20,188 nt of DNA from a virus. Positions within the stretch are counted from its first letter, which is position 1; every line of letters starts with the position of its first letter. Position numbers and translations under genes: made by a program. The notes beneath the pieces were generated by a model. That model did not search any database. It saw only the letters and a list, made by a program, of their open reading frames with translations, and was not told the origin of the DNA. The stretch lies in the IMG/VR virus record IMGVR_UViG_3300009470_000013, positions 1 through 20,188 of that record; one strand, written 5' to 3'. Shown in pieces: positions 13,905 to 20,188 of the stretch.

Positions 13905-13926
13905 GGCCCTAGCCTATGCTGGGGCC
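13905..13926 (+). terminator. Hairpin after tail tube gene (attenuator-like)
   Basis: GGCCCTAGC (13905-13913) pairs with GCTGGGGCC (13918-13926) over a four-base CTAT loop: nine pairs with one G-U. It lies in the 46-base gap after the tail tube stop. No T-run follows, so it is not a textbook intrinsic terminator. It could partly end or protect the 3' end of the abundant tail tube mRNA, lowering chaperone and tape-measure output. Confidence 0.6.
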
Positions 13927-13941
13927 ACTTACACCTATTTC

Positions 13942-14289
13942 ATGGCATCATCTGCACTGGCACGGCTGAAGAAAGCAGCTAATCTTCAGCCGATCAAGCG
14001 TGTTGTTACCTTAACTGATGGCAGCACATTTGAGTTTTACGCCACTGCGCTGACAATGGCAGAACGCGAACGCGCGCAAAAGATGCCAGGCGGTGATGAT
14101 GCCAATGGCTTTGCACTGAACCTGCTGGTAACAAAGGCTGTTGACGAAGCCGGTCAGCGCTTGTTTCAAGCTGGTGAAATCGCCGAACTTAAAAACGAAG
14201 TGCTTGATGCTGATCTGCAAGGCATGATGCTGGCAATCATCACCAACCCCGAGGAAGCTGAAACCGACATGAAAAGCGCTAAAGGTTGA
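13942..14289 (+). CDS. Tail assembly chaperone, short form (gpG-like)
   Basis: This is a 115-residue protein with RVVTLTDGSTFEFYATALTM, AERERAQKM, LNLLVTKAVDEAGQRLF and ELKNEVLDADLQGMMLAII. That fits tail chaperones encoded between tube and tape-measure genes, which coat the tape measure during tail assembly and are absent from the virion. It terminates at TGA 14287-14289. The reading frame directly after carries a chaperone extension (14273-14461), reached by frameshifting, so two products in a fixed ratio are expected. No Shine-Dalgarno sequence is apparent before ATG 13942; the hairpin upstream may also lower its expression. Confidence 0.8.
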   Translation: MASSALARLKKAANLQPIKRVVTLTDGSTFEFYATALTMAERERAQKMPGGDDANGFALNLLVTKAVDEAGQRLFQAGEIAELKNEVLDADLQGMMLAIITNPEEAETDMKSAKG

Positions 14290-14461
14290 GCTTAAAAAAG
14301 ACAACCTATTACTGCTGCAACTTGGTGTAGCGAAAGAGCTGGGCTACACGCTAGCCCGGCTTAATCGTGAGGTAACACTGGAAGAGTTACTGATCTGGTC
14401 AAGTTACTTTGATCTACAAAACGAAGAGCAGGATCGTAGACTGAAGCAACGCCGTAGGTAA
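14273..14461 (+). CDS. Frameshifted C-terminal extension of tail chaperone (gpT-like)
   Basis: This open stretch (63 codons with stop) has no good start codon. It encodes KALKVELKKDNLLLLQLG, then AKELGYTLARLNREVT, LEELLIWSSYFDLQNEEQ and a basic end, typical of the T part of lambda-like gpGT. Relative to the 13942 gene it is in the +1 (equivalently -2) frame and is bounded by a TGA at 14270-14272. The shift must therefore occur at 14272-14289. A +1 slip of tRNA-Lys on AAAA (14272-14275) or AAAG (14281-14284), or a -2 slip at GCGCT (14276-14280), would do it. A -1 shift instead reaches a TAG after about 13 codons. Confidence 0.8.
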   Translation, partial: KALKVELKKDNLLLLQLGVAKELGYTLARLNREVTLEELLIWSSYFDLQNEEQDRRLKQRRR

Positions 14462-14464
14462 ATC

Positions 14465-16738
14465 GTGTCGGTTGTCGCCAACGTTGCTATTAACGTCGAC
14501 AGCCGGCAGGCAGTTACCAAGCTGCGGCAGGTTCAATCACAGTCGCAAGCAACAGAGCGTGCTGTAGGTAATCTTGGCGCTGCTGTTGGCAAACTTGCTG
14601 CTGCTCTTGGTGTTATTCAAGCAGCGCGTTTTGTCTTTGTCAAAACAGCTGAGCTTGAAAGTCAAACGCGCAGCCTTCAAGTATTAACGGGCAGCGCAGA
14701 AAAGGCTGGCCAGATCATTAAAGATCTGCAACGCCTTGGCGCTGTCACGCCATTCACAAGCTCCGAGCTGATTGATTCAGCAAAGCGCCTGCAGGCATTT
14801 GGCGTTGAAACCAACAAAGTTGTAGAAACAACGCGCAGGTTGGCAGATGTCAGCGGCGCAACAGGCGCTGAGCTGCAAGGCTTGGTGACTGCTTACGGGC
14901 AAGTACAAGCTAAAGGCAGGCTGCAAGGTGAAGAGCTACTGCAGTTCCAAGAGCGTGGTGTTGCGCTACAGCAAGAGCTGCGCAAGCAATACAACCTAAG
15001 CGGTGAAGAGTTTCAAGATGCACTGCAAAAAGGCAAGATCAGTGCCGAAGCTGTTGAGTTTGCAATTCAAAGCCTTACCAATGCAGGCGGCAAATACGCC
15101 AATGGTGCAATTGCCCAAAGCGACACATTAAATGGTCGATTTAGCACGTTGCAAGATGGCATTGAAGGGCTTGCCAGGACAATTGGCACGGCATTGACGC
15201 CAGCAATCAAAGCGGTGCTTAATGAAGCGATATTTGCGATCAATACAATCAACCAACTGCTGAATACTGGCGCTAGGGCAAAATCGTTTGGGCTGGATCA
15301 ACGCGCCCGAAAACAAATATTGGATCAAGCATTAAATGAAGCAGTAGATATTGTTGGTAAAAACGCGCAAACCGGAAGGCGTATTGCTGATCCTTTTGAG
15401 CGCGGGCGTCAAATTCAAGAAATTGCCGCGCAACGCGAACGCGATCTGATCGAAGCGTTTGGCATCCGCACCGGACAGGTCAAGCCGCAAGTCACTGCAC
15501 CGCAAGGCCAACGTGCGCTACCTGCTCTTGGCGCCGGTACAACTGGCGGAAGAAAGGGCAAATCCGATGCTGAAAAAGCTGCAGAAAAAGCAGCTCGTGA
15601 AGCTGAACGCCTTGCCAAAGAGCTAGAAAGATCGCTTGAGCTTGGCGATCAACTTGGTACTCAATTGGCGCGTGAAGCTGCATTGCTGTTTGAAGCTTCT
15701 GAGATTGAGCAGAAGCGTCTGCAAATTCAGTTTGATTTTGAAGATCGCGCAAAGCAGATTGCAGAGCTTAAAAACACAGAGCAGCAAGCCAACCTAAACC
15801 AACTCAACGCAGAAACCCAAAGGCTTAAGTTAATTGATCTGCAAACTGAAGCGCTTAAAAAGCAGGCCGAGGAAGCAGACAGGCTTTTTAAGAAGGCAAT
15901 GGATGACGCCGAGTTTGGTGTTGCGGGGCAAGGCACAGTAGCTTCTGGATTGAGCGATGCTATTAGCCAACTCAAGCAAGATCTAAATCCCATCAAGCTT
16001 GCAACTGATTCAATTGTTGGCGGCGCAAATGCAATCGGCGATGCTTTTGGTACTGCATTCCAGGATATTGCAAGTGGCGCTAAATCAACGCAAGAAGCAT
16101 TAGCAGATGCGTTTGAAAGCATTGGCAAGGCATTTATCAGCATGGCAGCTGAGATCATCGCTAAGCAGATGACGCTGATTATTCTGCAAACAATCTTTAA
16201 CGCATTAAGTGGCGGCGGAACCTTTGGCACGGCAAATAAAAACTTGTCAGGCGCTGGCGCCCTCAAGACTCCAATCCCAGGTTTAAAGATTGGAGGATAT
16301 GCAGAAGGCGGATTGGTAACAAGCCCCACGTTGGCCATGATCGGCGAAGGCGGTGAATCGGAATACGTCATTCCGTTTAGCAAAATGGACGATGCCATGG
16401 CGAACTACGCCAATGGCGCTCGCGGTGAAAGCGTCCTAAATCAAAGCAGCTCCAATGTCTCCAATTCCTTCTCAACGCTCAACACAGCAAACATTCCGTT
16501 CACTAAATCCACAGATCGCATGATGCAAGAACGCAGCGAACGCGAAACTGTCGCCGCTATCAACAACCCCAAACCGCTAGATGTGCGCTTTGAATCTCAG
16601 GTGATCAATGGCGTCGAATACGTCACCGCCGAGCAACACCAGCGCGGCATGGCACAAGCTGCAGAACGCGGACGTGCGCTAACGCTCTCCGCATTGCAGA
16701 ATTCCGTTAAGACACGCAAAAAGGTTGGTATGACATGA
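14465..16738 (+). CDS. Tape measure protein
   Basis: This 757-residue protein sets tail length; at about 1.5 angstroms per residue it suggests a tail near 110 nm. Residues about 60-240 match the tape-measure N-terminal domain (LQVLTGSAEKAGQIIKDLQR, TPFTSSELIDSAKRLQAFGV, KGRLQGEELLQFQERGVAL). From about 363 there is a charged coiled coil (DAEKAAEKAAREAERLAKEL), and near 562-582 a hydrophobic helix (EIIAKQMTLIILQTIFNAL) that could insert in the host membrane. The C-terminal region has YAEGGLVTSPTLAMIGEGG and EYVIPFSK, typical of the family. GTG starts three bases after the chaperone extension. No lytic enzyme domain is seen. Confidence 0.93.
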   Translation: MSVVANVAINVDSRQAVTKLRQVQSQSQATERAVGNLGAAVGKLAAALGVIQAARFVFVKTAELESQTRSLQVLTGSAEKAGQIIKDLQRLGAVTPFTSSELIDSAKRLQAFGVETNKVVETTRRLADVSGATGAELQGLVTAYGQVQAKGRLQGEELLQFQERGVALQQELRKQYNLSGEEFQDALQKGKISAEAVEFAIQSLTNAGGKYANGAIAQSDTLNGRFSTLQDGIEGLARTIGTALTPAIKAVLNEAIFAINTINQLLNTGARAKSFGLDQRARKQILDQALNEAVDIVGKNAQTGRRIADPFERGRQIQEIAAQRERDLIEAFGIRTGQVKPQVTAPQGQRALPALGAGTTGGRKGKSDAEKAAEKAAREAERLAKELERSLELGDQLGTQLAREAALLFEASEIEQKRLQIQFDFEDRAKQIAELKNTEQQANLNQLNAETQRLKLIDLQTEALKKQAEEADRLFKKAMDDAEFGVAGQGTVASGLSDAISQLKQDLNPIKLATDSIVGGANAIGDAFGTAFQDIASGAKSTQEALADAFESIGKAFISMAAEIIAKQMTLIILQTIFNALSGGGTFGTANKNLSGAGALKTPIPGLKIGGYAEGGLVTSPTLAMIGEGGESEYVIPFSKMDDAMANYANGARGESVLNQSSSNVSNSFSTLNTANIPFTKSTDRMMQERSERETVAAINNPKPLDVRFESQVINGVEYVTAEQHQRGMAQAAERGRALTLSALQNSVKTRKKVGMT

Positions 16739-17208
16739 GCAGCTTCGCCTTCGTCAACTACTCCCGCTTTCTCACCAGCGCAGGTGTTGCGACCGCCTAC
16801 GCCTACCAGAACTTTTCGATCAACCAACCGCGCACATACGGCGGTGTGACCTATCAGTTCGCACCGTTCGCCTACACGCTGGGTGCCGGCAGTAAAGGTG
16901 GTGACCGCAGTGATTCAAGCTTGGTGGCTGGCCTCGATCCAATCAGCGTCAACCTGTTTGCTGAAGCAGTGGAGGATCGCTATCTGCTGGAAGTCAAGAC
17001 GGTATCACTGGATCCCGAGACCTTTGCTGATGACGCTTTGATTCGCACGGAGTTGTGGCGAGTTGCGCAATACGAAATGGACACTGAGCGCGTCATCTTG
17101 AAGCTCTCCAGTCCGCTCGATGCCACCAAGGGCGATATCCCAAAGCGGCGTCTTACCACCAAGCTGGTGGGCGCACTGCCCAGCACCGGCAGCCTGGTGA
17201 TCAGCTGA
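16735..17208 (+). CDS. Distal/minor tail protein (gpL-like position)
   Basis: This is a 157-residue beta-rich protein with AGLDPISVNLFAEAVEDRYL, a middle helix region (DALIRTELWRVAQYEMD) and ILKLSSPLDATKGDIPKRRL near the end. The latter resembles the strands of lambda gpL-type minor tail proteins, and the gene sits in the gpL slot. It contains no cysteine, so it cannot carry the iron-sulphur cluster reported for lambda gpL; some DUF1833-like relatives are also smaller. It begins in an ATGA overlap with the tape measure gene and ends in a TGATG overlap. Confidence 0.68.
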   Translation: MSSFAFVNYSRFLTSAGVATAYAYQNFSINQPRTYGGVTYQFAPFAYTLGAGSKGGDRSDSSLVAGLDPISVNLFAEAVEDRYLLEVKTVSLDPETFADDALIRTELWRVAQYEMDTERVILKLSSPLDATKGDIPKRRLTTKLVGALPSTGSLVIS

Positions 17209-17582
17209 TGGATTGGAAGCGCTGGATTGGGCTGCCGCATCAGTTCGGTGCTGATCCTGAGGATGGCGAGGCGGCTGATTGTCTGCTGATGGTTTGGCGC
17301 ATCCTCGACGATGCTGGCATTGATCACCCAAATTTCAACGCCTACTGGCTGGAGATGGCACGTAGTGGGCTGTGGGCTCAGCTGGAAAGCATGTGGCATG
17401 AAGGGACAATCGAACTGGAAGCACCAGAGCCCTATGCCGTCACGCTGTTCCGCAATGGACCTAACGGGTTAGGTGTCGGTATCGTTGTTGATGACGGGCT
17501 TTTGCTGGTGCATCACCGCCGTGGCGTGAGATGGGTGCCTTTTGATTTCATGCCTGAACTTCGTTTTTATAGGTTCCGCTGA
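17208..17582 (+). CDS. NlpC/P60-like tail tip peptidase (gpK-like), possibly inactive
   Basis: This is a 124-residue protein with a family-like opening WIGLPHQFGADPEDGEAADC, where C25 in ADCLLMVW takes the catalytic Cys place. The second half, PEPYAVTLFRNGPNGLGVGI, then DDGLLLVHHRRGVRWVPF, follows the usual strand pattern. The catalytic His normally starts a HVGI strand; here that position is G89 (GVGI), so the classical dyad seems broken unless H102 or H103 compensates. In lambda-like phages gpK acts at the tail tip and may cut peptidoglycan during entry. Starts and ends in TGATG overlaps. Confidence 0.7.
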   Translation: MDWKRWIGLPHQFGADPEDGEAADCLLMVWRILDDAGIDHPNFNAYWLEMARSGLWAQLESMWHEGTIELEAPEPYAVTLFRNGPNGLGVGIVVDDGLLLVHHRRGVRWVPFDFMPELRFYRFR

Positions 17583-20188
17583 TGCTGCCTTCTGATCGCT
17601 ATCTCGCAGAACTGCTGGGGCTAACTGAAGAGCAGTTTTTGTATTTCAAGGCTGAGGTACAACGGCGGGCAAAGGAGCAGCCAGAGCCGGCTGTGGTGGC
17701 TGGACTGGATCCGTTCACGCAAGCATTGATTATTACGGTTATCGGCATTGGTTTTCAGGTTGCAGCAAGCTTCCTCAAACCATCCGTTCCGACACAGCAA
17801 GGCGGCGGGCGGCCAGCACAACTGCAGGCCCGCGCCCGTGGTGATGCACCGATCACAAATAACCAGCGCTACACCCCGCGCTATGGCTTCGACAGCACGC
17901 AGGACATCACCACACTGGGCAGCACCATCCCGTTGGTGTATGCGCTGCGTGAAGCGATCAGCGGCACCACCTACGGCGGTGTGCGTGTCTCCACCCCAAT
18001 GCTGTGGAGCCAGATCTACAGCCTCGGCGGCAGCCAACTGCTGCGTGCGATCTTCTTGGTCGGCGAGGGGCCGATCGGCGGCATTGACCTGAAAAACTTC
18101 GCGGCAGGTGGCAACACGCTGGCCAGTTACGACTTCGGTAACAGCACTGCTAATAGCGCCGGCAGCCGGCTCACCGTCTACGGCCGCGTGGATGTCGGCC
18201 TGACTACCAGGATCGCGTCAGGTGATCAGATCTTTGGTCGTGCTGCTGCGAGCGATGTGGGCAATGCCCAGAACGCAGGTGGCTCTGATGTGTTCATGGT
18301 GCGGCGTGGCAGCAGCTGGGCAGCAGACTTTTGCAGCGCCACCAGACCAAACAATCAGACGGTCTTTGGCGTTTACACGCTGATTGGCAACGACCTTGGT
18401 TTCAAGGTCAACCCGGTGATCAGACCGCGTGTGCAAGCGCAGCTGGTGCCAGAGGGCGACGATGGTGATGCGCAGGTGAAGTGCAAGATCGACGATGTGG
18501 CATGGGCACAACGCCAGAAGGCACGCACCACCTTCAGCAGCCGTAGCGGCCTGGTGAGCGGCAGTGTCGGCAGTGTCGGCAGCACGATCACCTACAAGCT
18601 GTTCCCCAGCAGCGACATTGATACGGAGTTCAGCAGGGATCTACGCACGCTAACCAACACTGCAGCGTGGAGCATTAGCAAAGAGCAAATTACACGCGAT
18701 GGCGCAGCGGGTTACAACAAGCCAGCAAGTGAAAGCAGCAGAGCCAAGTGGGTTTACAAATACGATGACGAAACCACCTACGACCTACGCAGCAGGCTAA
18801 GCGTTACAGTCAACAGCGTTACAGTCACGGATGGCAAGGGTACGCTAAATGCTACTTTTACATTTAACACAACTGGGCTTGGCGTTTACGACGATACCGA
18901 CAACCTTGATACGCAAGCCGAGGTTTTAAAGGCCAGTAAGTTTCGCGTTACCTTTACCAATCCAGCCATCGCTGACGATGATGATGAGGCAGTGTGCAAG
19001 TATACGGTCAAGATCCGTATGCGCCATAAGTCTAAGCAGAAGCTTAAACGTGTAACGCTTAGTGGTATCAGCCTTAGTACCACCACAACAGATATTGATG
19101 GCGTAACTGTCGTCACTGGTGTAAGCGCTAGCGGTGGTGGTGGTGATGTAGATATTGACGCTGACAACACCAACGATCCGATTGTGTTTCGGATGCCCGG
19201 CGGCACCAGCGTCACCGGCAGCGGCACTGTGAGCGTCACCAAGAACCTCAAGTTCGACGCCTCTCAGATCCACATTGAGCCCTGTGCTGATGTCGCTGGC
19301 ACCGTGGCTGGCCGGCAAAAAACCTGGGATGATGCGATCATCCCTGGCGAGCTTTACAAGATCGGCTCGGCGCTGGCGATTTGCACCAGCCGCACAGATG
19401 CGGCTTTTGTGTCTGAAGCTGATCTGTCGTCTGGCTCTGGCACGGAAGTGGCAGCGGTGTTCACCACGGTCCGCGCCGGTTCTGCCACCACCGTCGCGCA
19501 AGCCGTTCTTGAGCAAGACGGCAAAAGCTATTTAGAAAGCAGTCTCAAGCTGCGCAATGTCGCCACTGTTGATGGGCACGTGTTGCGCTGTGCTCTCGCC
19601 AGTGTCTCCACCAGCCGGCCATGCCAAGCGGTTGAGTTTGGCATCCGTTCACGCCTTGGCATCCGCATCAATGGGTTCTGCAACCTCCGGGATGCGATCA
19701 GCTTCGGTGATGCTGATGATCGCGCTTGTCTGAGCAGGAAGAACGACATCATCGAGCGTGGTTCCACGCTGAAGGTGGACGTGTTCCAAAGCAACACGAT
19801 CACCACCACAGAGGAGCGCTACAGCTTCTTTAAGATCAGCTACCGCGAAGCCGGCAGCGGTGGCGCCTACACAGAACTGGGTAACACCTACGGCATCCGT
19901 GGCGCCACGCAGCAGAACGTTTTCAACTACGTGCAGCTGGTGATGCCTTCGGTCAAGCAGTGGGAGTTCCAGATGGAGCCGCTGTCTGGTTTCGAGGTGC
20001 GTGCTGGCACGGGCATTGGCACGCTCTACGTGCTCGACGCACGCCTCAGCAGCCGTGTTGTAGTGACTGATGGCGCCGTGACCGTTGCATTCAACGGTGA
20101 ATCGGTGCCGCGCACCGCTGAGCAGTTCTCGATCGCTGCAGTACGTGGCGACGGCAAGGGTATCCCTGAGCTGGATCCGCAGAACTAC
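17582..20188 (+). CDS. Central tail hub/tip attachment protein (gpJ-like), partial
   Basis: An open frame from ATG 17582 runs unbroken to the window end (869 codons, no stop). The N-terminus has a short charged helix, then a hydrophobic segment at 48-65 (ALIITVIGIGFQVAASFL), then YTPRYGFDSTQDITTLGSTI and PLVYALREAISGTTYGGVRV. That is the start of host-specificity proteins, with the gpI-like hydrophobic portion apparently fused. Further on come SQIYSLGGSQLLRAIFLVGE and FVMVRRGSSWAADFCS-like beta regions (FMVRRGSS confirmed). Residues about 353-530 are compositionally distinct. It would form the tail tip hub and, through C-terminal parts beyond the edge, carry host recognition. The start overlaps the upstream stop as TGATG. 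Confidence 0.85.
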   Translation, partial: MLPSDRYLAELLGLTEEQFLYFKAEVQRRAKEQPEPAVVAGLDPFTQALIITVIGIGFQVAASFLKPSVPTQQGGGRPAQLQARARGDAPITNNQRYTPRYGFDSTQDITTLGSTIPLVYALREAISGTTYGGVRVSTPMLWSQIYSLGGSQLLRAIFLVGEGPIGGIDLKNFAAGGNTLASYDFGNSTANSAGSRLTVYGRVDVGLTTRIASGDQIFGRAAASDVGNAQNAGGSDVFMVRRGSSWAADFCSATRPNNQTVFGVYTLIGNDLGFKVNPVIRPRVQAQLVPEGDDGDAQVKCKIDDVAWAQRQKARTTFSSRSGLVSGSVGSVGSTITYKLFPSSDIDTEFSRDLRTLTNTAAWSISKEQITRDGAAGYNKPASESSRAKWVYKYDDETTYDLRSRLSVTVNSVTVTDGKGTLNATFTFNTTGLGVYDDTDNLDTQAEVLKASKFRVTFTNPAIADDDDEAVCKYTVKIRMRHKSKQKLKRVTLSGISLSTTTTDIDGVTVVTGVSASGGGGDVDIDADNTNDPIVFRMPGGTSVTGSGTVSVTKNLKFDASQIHIEPCADVAGTVAGRQKTWDDAIIPGELYKIGSALAICTSRTDAAFVSEADLSSGSGTEVAAVFTTVRAGSATTVAQAVLEQDGKSYLESSLKLRNVATVDGHVLRCALASVSTSRPCQAVEFGIRSRLGIRINGFCNLRDAISFGDADDRACLSRKNDIIERGSTLKVDVFQSNTITTTEERYSFFKISYREAGSGGAYTELGNTYGIRGATQQNVFNYVQLVMPSVKQWEFQMEPLSGFEVRAGTGIGTLYVLDARLSSRVVVTDGAVTVAFNGESVPRTAEQFSIAAVRGDGKGIPELDPQNY
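18800..18827 (+). repeat. 15-bp tandem repeat in tail hub gene
   Basis: AGCGTTACAGTCA occurs at 18800-18812 and again at 18815-18827, a 15-bp period that encodes SVTVNSVTVT. It preserves frame and lies in the A/T-richer insert of the gene. It is probably a small in-frame duplication of a beta strand. Confidence 0.6.

Noticed and set aside
14290-14464. Gap between chaperone and tape measure genes read as non-coding
   Set aside because: The +1/-2 frame is open and encodes a gpT-like sequence, so it is treated as the frameshifted chaperone extension.
15727-16398. Minus-strand open frame of 223 codons in the tape measure gene
   Set aside because: Low-complexity Ala/Ser/Leu product antisense to a clear tape measure protein; no neighbours on that strand.
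18926-19516. Minus-strand open frame of 196 codons in the tail hub gene
   Set aside because: Antisense to a long continuous hub reading frame, with no family resemblance and no start signals.
1-20188. CRISPR array, tRNA, integrase, insertion sequence or HIP1 repeats
   Set aside because: None was seen when reading the window; the short repeats present are not regularly spaced spacers and no transposase or recombinase motifs appear.

Overview
The window is a contiguous, all-plus-strand segment of a tailed double-stranded DNA phage or prophage with a long non-contractile tail (siphovirus type). The host is most likely a cyanobacterium. The main evidence is a gene between the large terminase and the portal whose product has the layout of the cyanobacterial AbrB-like (cyAbrB) regulators, a family essentially confined to cyanobacteria. 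I noticed no HIP1 octamers (GCGATCGC), no tRNA, no integrase and no host housekeeping gene. Temperate or lytic lifestyle cannot be decided from this window.

Layout. Positions 1-224 are non-coding and dense in repeats: a 14-bp perfect inverted repeat encloses a smaller hairpin and a C-rich tract that can form a G-quadruplex on the minus strand, followed by tandem 10-bp repeats. A replication/modification block follows (225-2899): a small ribbon-helix-helix-like protein, a short unknown protein, a bacterial-type DNA polymerase III beta clamp and a ParB-like/DNA methyltransferase fusion. The packaging and head block (2899-10340) holds the terminase small and large subunits, the cyAbrB-like regulator, a DUF4055-type portal, an SPP1 gp7/Mu gpF-like minor head protein, small unknown genes including an overlapping 44-residue gene, a scaffold, the major capsid protein and a probable decoration protein. 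The head-tail connection block (10343-13113) contains a DnaT-like adaptor, three inserted small proteins (one jelly-roll-like), a head-closure protein, an HK97 gp10-like protein and the tail terminator. The tail block (13137-20188) contains the tail tube protein, a tail assembly chaperone with a frameshifted extension, a 757-residue tape measure protein, a gpL-like distal tail protein, an NlpC/P60-like protein and a large tail-hub (gpJ-like) gene that runs off the right edge.

Most junctions are ATGA, GTGA, TGATG or TAATG overlaps or gaps of a few bases, so the region looks like one or a few long operons with translational coupling. The longer gaps lie before the scaffold and major capsid genes and after the tail tube gene. 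All three carry small hairpins, suggesting expression is tuned around the abundant virion proteins. The least ordinary elements are the repeat/G-quadruplex region, the phage-encoded clamp, the cyAbrB-like gene inside the packaging module, the out-of-frame 44-residue gene, and a tail-chaperone frameshift whose geometry requires +1 or -2 rather than the usual -1.
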